A DNA stretch of 64,000 nucleotides from contig NZ_BAAAXV010000001.1 in assembly GCF_039535785.1 (NCBI RefSeq), forward strand, positions 1,240,001-1,304,000, given 5' to 3'. Numbering within the stretch: position 1 is the stretch's first letter; every line of letters starts with the position of its first letter. This document shows, one piece after another, positions 32,694 through 40,863 of this stretch. The notes under the pieces are model-generated. The model was not told where the DNA came from. It worked only from the letters and a program-made list of their open reading frames with translations, and did no database searches. Origin of the DNA: Nonomuraea helvata. Its GTDB lineage: Bacteria > Actinomycetota > Actinomycetes > Streptosporangiales > Streptosporangiaceae. A program made the position numbers and the translations under genes.

Positions 32694-33341
32694 CTACGTG
32701 GCGGCGTCGTAGACCAGCAGCGCGACCTGGACCCGGTTGTTGAGGTCGAGCTTGGTGAGGATGCGCGAGACGTGCGCCTTGACCGTGGGCACGCTCATGT
32801 AGAGCTCGCGCGCGATCTCGGCGTTCGACCTGCCCTGCCCCACGGCCAGCGCCACCTCCCGCTCCCGCTCGCTGAGGCGGGCGAGCAGCTTCCTGGCCCG
32901 TTCGGTGCGCTCCCCCGCCCCGCCGTCGGACACGTGCGTGATGAGCTGGCGCGTCACCGCCGGAGAGAGGATCGGCTCCCCCGCGGCCACCTTCCTGATG
33001 GCCTGCACCAGGTCGCCGGGCGCGATGTCCTTCAACAGGAATCCCGCGGCCCCCGCCCGCAGCGCCCGCAGCACCTGCGCGTCGGCGTGGAACGTGGTCA
33101 GCACCACCACCTCGGGCGGCGCGGACGTGCGGCGCAGCGCCTCGGTGGCGGTGAGCCCGTCGACGCCGGGCATGCGGATGTCCATCAGCACCACGTCGGG
33201 CCGGTGCCCGGCCACCAGCGGCGGCACCTCGGACCCGTCGCCGGCCTCGGCCACGATCTCGATGTCGTCCACGCCGCCCAGGATCATCGACAGCCCCGCC
33301 CGCACCATCGCGTCGTCGTCGACGATCAGCAGCCTGATCAT
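32694..33341 (-). CDS. NarL/LuxR-family response regulator
   Basis: A 215-residue two-component regulator. The receiver (residues 1-120) has IVDDDAMVRAG, the phospho-acceptor in DVVLMDIRMPGVDGL, a conserved Thr in VVLTTFHAD and Lys in LLKDIAPGDL. The C-terminal LuxR helix-turn-helix reads LSEREREVALAVGQGRSNAEIARELYMSVPTVKAHVSRILTKL. Its ATG at 33341 overlaps the histidine kinase stop by ATGA. Target genes are unknown; the divergent PH-domain operon is an obvious candidate. Confidence 0.93.
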   Translation of the reverse strand: MIRLLIVDDDAMVRAGLSMILGGVDDIEIVAEAGDGSEVPPLVAGHRPDVVLMDIRMPGVDGLTATEALRRTSAPPEVVVLTTFHADAQVLRALRAGAAGFLLKDIAPGDLVQAIRKVAAGEPILSPAVTRQLITHVSDGGAGERTERARKLLARLSEREREVALAVGQGRSNAEIARELYMSVPTVKAHVSRILTKLDLNNRVQVALLVYDAAT

Positions 33342-34609
33342 GCGTCCTCCCGATTCGTCTCCAACGGCCACGGCAGCCACGCGCGGACCGCGAACTCGCC
33401 GTCCGGGGTCGCGCCGTGCTCGAGCCGTCCTCCGGCCAGCTCGGCCCGTTCCCTCAGCCCGATGAGCCCGGCACCGGCGCCCGGAAGGCTCCGCCCGGTG
33501 AGCCCCGCCCCCGCGCCAGGCAGGCGCAACCCGTGGCGCGCCTCCACAGGATTGCGCACCTCAGCCGACAGCCCCTCGCCCGGAGCCCCGGAGACCGACA
33601 CCGTCACAGGCGCCCCGCCGGCGTGCTTGCGCGCGTTGGTCAGCGCCTCCTGGACGATGCGGTAGACGTTGCGGCCCAGCCCTTCCGGCGCGTCGCCGTC
33701 GGCCCGCAGGTCGAGCCGCACGTCCATGCCCGCGTGGCGGCACTCCTCGACCAGCGCGGGTAGGTCGGCGAGCGTGGGCTGCGGCCGGTCGGGCACCGGG
33801 TCGTCGCCGTCCGGGTGCGCGTGGCGCAGCACGCCGATCACCTCGCGCAGGTCCTGTAATGCCAGGTGGGCGTTGGTCCTGATGGCGCCGGCGGCCCTGG
33901 CGATCTCCTCGGCGGGCGCGTCCGGCCGGAACTCCAGCGCGCCCGCGTGCAGGCTCAGCATGGAGATGCGGTGCGCGAGCACGTCGTGCATCTCCCTGGC
34001 GATGCGCTCGCGTTCGAGCCGCTTGGCCTCCTCCGCGGCGCCGTCGGCGCGCTGCGTGAGCGACCAGATGAGCTGCCGCCTGGCCCTGATCACGACACCC
34101 CACGCGAACACGGCCAGCACGATGGTCACGCTCAGCGCCGCCGCCCACGCCCTGTCCATATCCTCCTGGGGCCGCAGCATCACGTACGGGGCCACGGTGA
34201 CGCAGGAGAGCAGCAGGATCGGGCCGGAAACCTTGAACGGCCGGTGCACCGCCACCGTGAACAGCCCCACGACCGAGGCCCCGCCCGGCAGCTCCAGGTA
34301 GGACGTGAGCAGGGTGGTCACCACCGCCAGCCCCACCGGCCACCTGCGCCGCAGCCACACCGCCGCGCACGACAGCGCCCCCACCACCTGCTCCAGGGCC
34401 TGCAGCGGCTCCGGCTCGTCCTGGAGCTCCGGCAGGCTGATGAGCGTGATGCCGCACGCGAGCAGGAACATGACGATGTCGACGATCCAGTCGCGGGTCG
34501 AGCGGCGCACCCTGCGGCTCTCGCGCCCGTCGCCGAGCAGCACCGACGGCAGCGCCCATCGGTACTCGTCGGCGTGAGCGCCGTCCCCCCGCAGTCCCGT
34601 CACGCTCAC
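33338..34609 (-). CDS. Sensor histidine kinase (HisKA_3 type) with duplicated ATP-lid motif
   Basis: A 423-residue membrane kinase. About six TM helices occupy residues ~30-190 with no large outer loop, so it probably senses the membrane or an associated protein. The DHp helix has EREMHDVLAHRISMLSLHAG (phospho-His). HATPase motifs are NVYRIVQEALTNARKHA (N box) and the G-rich lid. The lid is unusual: LPGAGAGLTGRS is followed by a second LPGAGAGLIGLRERAEL, a near-exact internal duplication. GTG at 34609 or 34603 is the start. It is coupled to its response regulator. Confidence 0.9.
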   Translation of the reverse strand: MSVTGLRGDGAHADEYRWALPSVLLGDGRESRRVRRSTRDWIVDIVMFLLACGITLISLPELQDEPEPLQALEQVVGALSCAAVWLRRRWPVGLAVVTTLLTSYLELPGGASVVGLFTVAVHRPFKVSGPILLLSCVTVAPYVMLRPQEDMDRAWAAALSVTIVLAVFAWGVVIRARRQLIWSLTQRADGAAEEAKRLERERIAREMHDVLAHRISMLSLHAGALEFRPDAPAEEIARAAGAIRTNAHLALQDLREVIGVLRHAHPDGDDPVPDRPQPTLADLPALVEECRHAGMDVRLDLRADGDAPEGLGRNVYRIVQEALTNARKHAGGAPVTVSVSGAPGEGLSAEVRNPVEARHGLRLPGAGAGLTGRSLPGAGAGLIGLRERAELAGGRLEHGATPDGEFAVRAWLPWPLETNREDA

Positions 34610-34714
34610 CGAGGTTAGGCCCTGCCAAGGGTACGGCGACAGCGACCAAAGTCGATGCCGGCCGAGACCTACGGCCGACGCGATCCTCGCGCCCCGGCGG
34701 CGACGCTTGGACCC

Positions 34715-34942
34715 ATGAAAGCTGTGCTGACGGTGTTCGGCTGGCTGCTGCTCCTGCAAGGTCTGGGCGGCCTGCTGAACACCCTGTTCGGATGGTGGCG
34801 GTGGGCGCACGGGCTGCTCGTGGTCAACCGGCTGCCGTTCCTGGAGGGGTACGAGGTGTTCGCGGCCATCGTGATCGGGGTGCTCGGGCTGGCGCTGCTG
34901 GCCGTGGCCGACTCCATGAAGAAGGCGGAGGGCGGGCGATGA
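34715..34942 (+). CDS. Small two-TM membrane protein
   Basis: A 75-residue protein of unknown function. Two hydrophobic helices (AVLTVFGWLLLLQGLGGLL and FAAIVIGVLGLALLAVADSM) flank a Trp/Arg-rich loop, and it ends in a basic-acidic tail. It starts at ATG 34715, 105 bases from the divergent histidine kinase start, and overlaps the first PH-domain gene by ATGA, so it heads a coupled three-gene operon. I do not recognise the family. Confidence 0.7.
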   Translation: MKAVLTVFGWLLLLQGLGGLLNTLFGWWRWAHGLLVVNRLPFLEGYEVFAAIVIGVLGLALLAVADSMKKAEGGR

Positions 34943-35439
34943 CCGGGGTCGCGCGGGTGGGGCTGCGCCCGCCGCGTCACCAGGCCGACCCGCGGGCGGT
35001 CGCCTGGTGGACGGTGCAGTGGCTGATCCTCCTGGTGCCGGTGGCGGCCGCGGCGGTGGCGGCGTACTGGATCTTCACCTCGCGGCCGGTCTGGCTGGGC
35101 GTGTGCGTGGGGATCTTCGCCGCGGGATGCGTGCTGCTGGCCCTCGTGGCGCCGCGCGCCTACTACCGGGTGGAGCGGTGGGAGGTCACCGACCAGGCGG
35201 TCTACACGCGCAAGGGGTGGCTGACCCACACCTGGCGGGTGGCGCCGATGTCGCGGATCCAGCGGGTCGACACCGCGCGGGGGCCGGTGCAGCGACTGTT
35301 CGGGCTGGCGGACATCACGGTGACCACCGCCTCGTCGGCGGGGACCGTCAAGATCGCGGCGCTGGACCACGAGGTGGCGGCCGAACTGGCCGAACGCCTG
35401 ACCGCCATCACGCAGGCGACGCCGGGGGACGCGACGTGA
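34939..35439 (+). CDS. Bacterial PH-domain membrane protein (YdbS-like)
   Basis: A 166-residue protein. Two TM helices (WTVQWLILLVPVAAAAVAAYW and LGVCVGIFAAGCVLLALVA) precede a bPH2 domain (YRVERWEVTDQAVYTRKGWLTHTWRVAPMSRIQRVDTARGP). This is the arrangement of B. subtilis YdbS, which works with YdbT and confers resistance to certain peptide or predator compounds. ATG 34939 overlaps the preceding stop, and its own stop overlaps the following gene by GTGA. Confidence 0.85.
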   Translation: MTGVARVGLRPPRHQADPRAVAWWTVQWLILLVPVAAAAVAAYWIFTSRPVWLGVCVGIFAAGCVLLALVAPRAYYRVERWEVTDQAVYTRKGWLTHTWRVAPMSRIQRVDTARGPVQRLFGLADITVTTASSAGTVKIAALDHEVAAELAERLTAITQATPGDAT

Positions 35440-37067
35440 CCGCCTCTCACACCGGCGACGGGCGCGGCGCGTACGGGGCCGACGGGCGCGGCGCGCGCAG
35501 GGCGTCCCTTGTCGGCGGGGCGGACGGCGGCGGGAGCTGGCGGCGGCTGGCCGGGCGGAGCCTGTGGGCGTCCGGGGTGAAGTCGCTGGCGATCGTGGCG
35601 GGTGTGGTGGCGGCGCTGGCGCGCTTCCTCGTGGGCAGCGACTGGCCGCCCGGCGGCGTCGTGGCGGTCTGTGCGGCGGCCGCGGTGCCGGTCGTGGCCG
35701 CCGTGGTGGCGTACGACGCGGCCAGGCTCCGCACCACCCGCTGGCGGCTCACCACCGAACGCCTCGAACTGCGCTCGGGCATCACGGTGCGCCAGCACCG
35801 CTCGATCCCCCTCGACCGGGTACGCAGCGTGGACCTGAGGGCCGATCCGGTGCTGCGGCTCTTCGGCCTGACCGTGGTCAAGGTCGGCACAGGTGAGCAT
35901 GCGGCCGAGGGCACCGACCTGGTGCTCGACCCGCTGACCAGGCACGAGGCGGAGTCCCTGCGCCGTACCCTGCTGCGCCAGGGCGAGGCGCCCGCTCCCG
36001 GCGACGGGCCGCTGATGGAGCTGCGCTGGTCGTGGATCAGGTACGCGCCGCTGTCGGTGTGGACGTTCACCGGGACCGCGCTGGTGCTCGGGGGCCTCTA
36101 CAAGGCGCTCGACTCGTTCGGGGTCGAGGGCATCGCCAAGTGGGCGGCGACCGGCCTGTGGGACTGGGTGACGGCACGGCCGCTGGTGGCGGTCCCGCTG
36201 CTCCTCGCCGTGAACGCGACCGCCGGCGTCCTCGGCGCGGTCCTGCTGTTCGCCGAGTCGTGGGGCCGTTACCGGCTGGAACGCGAGCCAGGCCGGCTCC
36301 GGCTCCGCCGCGGCCTGCTGACCACCCGTTCCCTGACGCTGGAGGAGCGCCGGCTGCGCGGCGTGGAGATCAGCGAACCGCTGCTGCTCCGGCTCGGCGG
36401 CGGGGCGCGCGTCAAGACCATCGCCACCGGGCTCGGCAAGGCGGCGGAGAACGAGACGGAGGACGTCGCCGCCCTCACCCCGCCGCTCCCCCGCGCCGTG
36501 GCCTGGCGGCTGGCCGCCGAGATCGCCGGCACTCCGGCGCCGGGCACCTCCGTCCCGGACGGGATCAGCAGCGGGGCGGGCGCGGGGGCGTTGGTGGCGC
36601 ACCCGGCGGCGGCCAGGCGGAGGCGGGTGGTGCGGGCGCTGGTGACGGGCGCCGTGCTGGCCGCGGTCGCCGGGGCGGTGTCCTGGCTGGTCCCGTGGTC
36701 CTGGGTGCGGGTCTCGGTCTGGGCGGTGCCGGTGGTGGCGCTGGCGTTCGGGATGTGGGCGGCCGTGGAGGGCGCCAGGAGCCTCGGGCACGCGCTGGGC
36801 GGCCGTCATCTGCTCACCAGGCAGGGCGCGGTGGTACGGCACACCGTCGCGCTCGACCGCAAGGGCATCTCAGGCTGGACGATCAGCGAGTCGTTCTTCC
36901 AGCGCCGCTCGAGCCTGCTCACCGTCTCCGCCGTCACCGCCGCGGGCGAGGGACACTACGACGTGGTGGATGTGGGCCGCGCCGAGGGCCTGGAGCTGGC
37001 GGCTCGAGCCGTGCCGGGCCTGCTCGAGCCGTTCCTGGCCCGCGACAAGGCGCCGGAAAACCAGTGA
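35436..37067 (+). CDS. Large PH-domain membrane protein (YdbT-like)
   Basis: A 543-residue partner of the preceding gene. After an N-terminal Gly/Arg-rich tail it contains three bPH2-type repeats, each preceded by TM pairs. They begin near TTRWRLTTERLELRSGI, YRLEREPGRLRLRRGLL and GRHLLTRQGAVVRHTVAL, and carry the recurrent IPLDRVRSVDL-like segment. This is the YdbT layout. Both proteins probably form one membrane complex with a cytoplasmic PH array. GTG 35436 is coupled to the upstream stop. Function in actinomycetes is not established. Confidence 0.85.
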   Translation: MTASHTGDGRGAYGADGRGARRASLVGGADGGGSWRRLAGRSLWASGVKSLAIVAGVVAALARFLVGSDWPPGGVVAVCAAAAVPVVAAVVAYDAARLRTTRWRLTTERLELRSGITVRQHRSIPLDRVRSVDLRADPVLRLFGLTVVKVGTGEHAAEGTDLVLDPLTRHEAESLRRTLLRQGEAPAPGDGPLMELRWSWIRYAPLSVWTFTGTALVLGGLYKALDSFGVEGIAKWAATGLWDWVTARPLVAVPLLLAVNATAGVLGAVLLFAESWGRYRLEREPGRLRLRRGLLTTRSLTLEERRLRGVEISEPLLLRLGGGARVKTIATGLGKAAENETEDVAALTPPLPRAVAWRLAAEIAGTPAPGTSVPDGISSGAGAGALVAHPAAARRRRVVRALVTGAVLAAVAGAVSWLVPWSWVRVSVWAVPVVALAFGMWAAVEGARSLGHALGGRHLLTRQGAVVRHTVALDRKGISGWTISESFFQRRSSLLTVSAVTAAGEGHYDVVDVGRAEGLELAARAVPGLLEPFLARDKAPENQ

Positions 37068-37161
37068 GCCGCGTGATCCCCCCGGCTTGCCCATGCCCCT
37101 GTACTGGACAAACCCGATCCCGCGGCTCAGGTCTTGCAGGACATAACGGTATTTGGGCCAC

Positions 37162-37190
37162 TTGCAACCGAGTTGCAGCTCCATTAACTG
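37162..37190 (+). promoter_or_regulatory. Promoter with 11-bp-phased TTGCA repeats ahead of the broken ABC gene
   Basis: TTGCAA (37162-37167) and TTGCAG (37173-37178) are direct repeats one helical turn apart. TTGCAA also sits 17 bases upstream of TAACTG (37185-37190), a plausible -35/-10 pair. The same CTTGCAA-N5-TTGCAG arrangement recurs at 40829-40845. Confidence 0.45.
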
Positions 37191-37478
37191 TTGACGCGGG
37201 TGAACGCACAGGGAGATGATCCCCGCGTGGTGCCTGGACCGGCGCTCGCCTGCCGAGCCCTCAGTTGCCGCGCGGGCGGGCGTACGATCATCGAAGACCT
37301 CACCCTCGAGCTGGCGCCGGCCGAGCGGGTGGCACTGATGGGGCCGTCGGGATCGGGCAAGACGACGCTGCTGACGACGCTCGCCGGGCTCCTCCCGCCC
37401 GCCGCAGGGCGGGTCCTGGTCAGGGGCGTGCCCCTGGACGAGCAGCCGGACCTGCGTGCCGGTTGTACGGGCTGCTGA
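37191..37478 (+). pseudogene. ABC transporter ATP-binding protein, N-terminal remnant
   Basis: Only the first ~95 codons of an ATPase of the LolD/MacB-like export class remain. Visible are CRALSCRAGGRTIIEDLTLEL, an intact Walker A (GPSGSGKTTLL) and the Q-loop approach, then an abrupt TGA. Just past this point another frame reads YGLLSV, which is what normally follows in such ATPases, so a small deletion has also shifted the frame. Signature motif, Walker B and H-loop are missing. The rest of the gene was lost at the insertion of the TnpB element. The start is uncertain (TTG 37191 or GTG 37200). Confidence 0.8.
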
Positions 37479-37487
37479 GCGTCTCTG

Positions 37488-39126
37488 ATCAGCTTGGCGA
37501 TCCCATGTCAGTCATGATGCCTGGCGGGGGTTGCGCCCACCGTGGAGGGGTGGCGTGGGCGTGGAGATGGAATCCTGCGCCCAGCGCTGCCCCTCGCGGC
37601 CGGTGCCTTCTGGTGGGTGTGCTGATCGTTGTCATGCCCTGGTGCCGGTAGGCTGCGCGGGGCAGCCGGACCCGGCCCGTTGGTGCGCGTCCCTCCGGAC
37701 GCTTGCCCGCCTGGCCGATGGGCCGGGTGGGGGAGGGTGCCCTGCGTCGCCTGGGCGCGGGGCGTGCGGTGCGGCGCCGGGTGAGTCCGGTCTTCGACCG
37801 ATCCTTGCGGCGAGTCTTAGAAGCGGGCAAGCTGATCACCGCCTGGGCTTCAAGCTTGTCCACCACGGAACCAATCGCCATGGCACCGGTTGCCCGGTCC
37901 ACTGCGGTCCTGGTCTGGTGGGTGAGGCCGCGGGCGGCGATGCGGCGCCACGCGCCCTGGTCGCGATCGCCCTGCCACCCACACTCCGGGCAGATGGCCC
38001 ATTTCCACCCTGCGAGGGCGGGCGTGTCGGGGGATTTACGGTGCCGCAGTGGTGTCAGGCAATGCGGGCAGTGCTTGGAGGTGTTCCTGGCCGGGACAGT
38101 CACCACGGCAATGCCGATCTCGGCGGCCAAGTGCCGGATACGGTAGGCGATTTGCCTCGTACCTGCTGGGACAGGCGGGTGTTCTGGGTGCGGCCCATCC
38201 CTGCGGCCTCCAACGAGCGCAGGTCTTCCAGATAGATGACCGTAGCCTTGGCGGCGATGGCTTGATCGACGGCCCAGCGGGCGGCCGCACCGGCGAGGGC
38301 GTCGTTGAGGTTCGTGCGGCGTGCGGAGATGTGCTGGATCTCCGCATTCAGCAGAGCGTGCTTACCGTGCAGGGCCGGGTGGGGTGCGCATCCGTCGATC
38401 AGGCGCTGATAGTGGCCGGTCTTGGCATGTAGACGCTCGGACAGGCGGCGTAGACGATGTTGTTTGGCCAGCACTCCGGCAGCGCGGAACTGGGCACCGG
38501 CGCCCAGAGCGGTCAAGTTCCCGCCCGCATGCAGGCGAACGGCGCCCGCTGACAGCAGCGTGTTCAGGCCCCAGTCGACGCCGAGCGCGATGGAGTGGCC
38601 GGTGCGCCGGGCCCGGGGGACGGCGTGGGTGTAGGCCATCTCGGCTCGCACCGTGCCATCGGTCAGGCGCAGGGTGGGCAGGTACAGCACCGCGTCAGCC
38701 GGAATTGCAGGGGGCAGTGTGATAGGGCAGGCCACCCACACCCAGTCCGCATACGAGCGCGGGTCAGGGCGGGTGGGCAATTGCAACCGCAGCAGCGCCC
38801 GCCGCGGATTTGGCGTCACTGCGTTCGATGGTGGCCTGCTGCCGATCGCATGCGGCCAGCACCAGCATCAGCGCCGCCCGGGGCGCCTCCTCCAGCTCGA
38901 ACACATCGGTCGGCAGCCGCCTATGAGTCTGTACGAACGCGGCAATCTGCCGGGTACGGGCCTTGATGATTCTGGCGGGCAGATCCCGGCCGCCGGGAAT
39001 CGCGGCGCGAACGGCGTCCCACTCCTGGGCGGTACGCTTGTGCGCATCGGCGGGCCAGGTAACCAGCACACCCGCGATCACCCCTGCCCGCCAGTGGGCC
39101 GAGCGCAGCAGCCGCCCTGCCTGCTC
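37488..39126. mobile_element. Degenerate IS200/IS605-type element carrying tnpB only
   Basis: About 1.64 kb between the ABC ATPase remnant and the permease remnant. It carries only a TnpB-related gene on the minus strand and no tnpA. There are no terminal inverted repeats or target duplication, as expected for this superfamily. Boundaries are set by where recognisable host reading stops (YGLLSV near 37485) and resumes (VVGVALLISLLAA from about 39128); each could be off by tens of bases. The missing host ATPase and permease bodies imply an accompanying deletion. Confidence 0.7.
37489..39126 (-). pseudogene. tnpB: TnpB-related RNA-guided nuclease homologue, frameshifted twice
   Basis: Three consecutive minus-strand frames together read as one actinobacterial TnpB-related protein. 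The N-terminal part ends at AACDRQQATIERS. A shift near 38820 leads to TPNPRRALLRLQLP. Next comes the RuvC-I Asp (ALGVDWGLNTLLS) and the RuvC-II Glu (VIYLEDLRSLEAAG). A second shift at 38151-38153, where AAA should be AAAA (VRGK becomes VRGKIAYR), precedes the zinc ribbon (CPHC...CPEC) and RuvC-III Asp (GWQGDRDQGAW). The catalytic residues survive but the frames do not, so it should be inactive. The 5' end may be truncated. Confidence 0.8.
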
Positions 39127-39127
39127 T

Positions 39128-39238
39128 TGGGCCGTCGTGGGCGTCGCGCTGCTGATCAGCCTGCTGGCCGCCGTGCTGGTGTCGGAGGCGCTGCTGCGCG
39201 GCATCCGCGTGGAGCGCCTCCGCGACGCCCCTGCTTAG
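39128..39238 (+). pseudogene. ABC permease (FtsX-type), C-terminal remnant
   Basis: The last ~36 codons of a permease survive: VVGVALLISLLAAVLVSE (a final TM helix) followed by ALLRGIRVERLRDAPA and a stop. It is in the same orientation as the ATPase remnant 1.65 kb upstream, and the pair is the usual ATPase-permease order. The body of the permease is gone. Confidence 0.6.
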
Positions 39239-39246
39239 CCACCCGC

Positions 39247-40776
39247 CTAGCTGCCCACCGGTTGCTTGGCGAGCTGGGCCATGTACGCCCTGGCCAGGGT
39301 GAGCACCCCGTCCATCGCCTCCTTCTGGGGCATGAGCTGGACCTTGGGCGAGTTCTGTGGCTCGTCCTGCGGCCGCTGGTGACCGGAGAAGTCGATGACG
39401 ACCACGACCGAGCCCTTGCGCATCACCACGGTGCCGGTGGAGGCGGAGACGTCGCTGTGCCGGTTGGTGACGAACTGCTGGTACGCGTCGTCGCCCAGCC
39501 CCTTGACGTCGATCAGCTTGCCCCAGGAGATGCCGCCCATCGACGACCGCGCCGTGACCTTGTTGCGGCCGTACTCGCTGGCGTAGTAGCCCTTGGCCGC
39601 GGTCTCGTCGGCCGCGCCCGCCCGATTGGTGAACCGGTGCACGGTGATCAGCACGCTGCGGATCTTCTTGACGTTCTTGCCGTCGCCGGGCAGGTCGAGG
39701 TTGAGCCAGCGGCACTCGGTCTGGGCGTCGTCGCCGACCTCGGTGCCGCGCGCCCGGGTGGTGGGCTTGGGCACCAGCCGCGTGGCCACCTCGGTCACGG
39801 CGCCGCAGTCGCCCGGGAACGCCGCCAGCACGGTCGGCGAGGGCGTCGGGCGCGCGCTCGGCGTGATCGGCGCCTTCGACGGCTCCGGCTTGGCGAGCAC
39901 GTCGGGATGCTGCGCCTGCCAGGCCGCCACACCCTTCGCGAACTGCCCGACCAGGCCGCTCACCTCGCGGATGGCGTTCTCCTCGTTGATCGACTTGATG
40001 CCGTCGTTGGACAGGATCTGCGCGTCCTTGCGCTGCTGCCCGGCCTGGAACTTGACCCGGACCGTCATGTCGCCGACCCGGGCGTGAGCCTCGCCGAAGG
40101 AGTACCACAGCAGCTTGCTGTCGCGCCGCCAGGTGTACTGCGCGAACGCGCCCTCGCCGACGCCCGGGATGTCCTTGAGCGGCGAGATGTACTCCTTCTC
40201 GTCGGGGTCGAGCGAGGGCTTGGCCGTCTCGTTGTACTTGCCGCCCTGGTATTCGACCTCGTACGAGTTCTGCGCCATGGCCCGGCCGGTCTTGGCGCCG
40301 TCGGCCTTGTGCTGCTCGATCCGTACGTCGATCTCCCTGCTGCGCCAGAACTCGCCGAACGAGATGCGCTGGTTCATCCAGTCGCAGGTGAAGACGACCG
40401 TGTACTCGTTGTCCTCGGACCGCTTGGAGACGGTCGCGTCGGGCACGAGGCGGTCGGCCTCCTCCTTGGGCAGCATGGCGCACACGTCGGGGCCGGCTGA
40501 CGCGGCGGAGGCGGCCTGCGTCGGCACGGCGCTCCGGGCCGTGGGCGGCTTGGAGGTGCCGGAGACCTTCTGGACCACGATGTAGGCGCCCACCCCTCCC
40601 GCCGCGACCAGTACGACGAGGGCGGCGGCGATCGTGGGCAGCAGCCAGGCGGGCCGCCGCGGAGCGGGTGGGGGCGGCGGCGGGGGTGGCATCGGGGGCT
40701 GGGTCGGCGGCTCGAACTGCCTTCCCGGCACCTGGTAAGGGGTGGTCGGCGGCTGCCACTCGCTACCGGGATTCAC
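39247..40776 (-). CDS. Membrane-anchored protein with two kinase-type sensor domains
   Basis: A 509-residue protein. Residues 1-42 are a cytoplasmic Pro-rich tail, one TM follows at ~45-70 (LLPTIAAALVVLVAAGGVGAYIVV), and the rest is outside. The outer part holds two copies of a DUF3558-like domain: DVCAMLPKEEADRLVP...CDW...IPGVGEGAF, and CGAVTEVATRLVP...CRWLNL...VKGLGDDAY. The same C-LL...L...C-W...GVGE pattern forms the extracytoplasmic part of both Ser/Thr kinases transcribed toward this gene. There is no kinase domain. It could be a ligand-binding partner or competitor of the kinases; this is inference. Confidence 0.8.
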   Translation of the reverse strand: MNPGSEWQPPTTPYQVPGRQFEPPTQPPMPPPPPPPPAPRRPAWLLPTIAAALVVLVAAGGVGAYIVVQKVSGTSKPPTARSAVPTQAASAASAGPDVCAMLPKEEADRLVPDATVSKRSEDNEYTVVFTCDWMNQRISFGEFWRSREIDVRIEQHKADGAKTGRAMAQNSYEVEYQGGKYNETAKPSLDPDEKEYISPLKDIPGVGEGAFAQYTWRRDSKLLWYSFGEAHARVGDMTVRVKFQAGQQRKDAQILSNDGIKSINEENAIREVSGLVGQFAKGVAAWQAQHPDVLAKPEPSKAPITPSARPTPSPTVLAAFPGDCGAVTEVATRLVPKPTTRARGTEVGDDAQTECRWLNLDLPGDGKNVKKIRSVLITVHRFTNRAGAADETAAKGYYASEYGRNKVTARSSMGGISWGKLIDVKGLGDDAYQQFVTNRHSDVSASTGTVVMRKGSVVVVIDFSGHQRPQDEPQNSPKVQLMPQKEAMDGVLTLARAYMAQLAKQPVGS

Positions 40777-40828
40777 CTGGACTCCTGGGGTTGCCCTGAC
40801 TTGCGGGGAAACAGCCTAGTCACACCCC

Positions 40829-40845
40829 TTGCAATGCGCTTGCAG
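40829..40845. promoter_or_regulatory. Second CTTGCAA-N5-TTGCAG element
   Basis: TTGCAA (40829-40834) and TTGCAG (40840-40845) repeat with an 11-base period, matching 37162-37178 in both half sites and spacing. It lies between the first kinase gene and the double-sensor gene, 53 bases upstream of the latter's start. Confidence 0.4.
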
Positions 40846-40863
40846 TTCTGTCCCTTGACCGGC

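Noticed and set aside
38653-40776. A 615-codon plus-strand frame and a matching minus-strand alternative over the double-sensor gene
   Set aside because: Shadow frames of the gene at 39247-40776, which alone shows a TM segment, paired cysteines and domain repeats.
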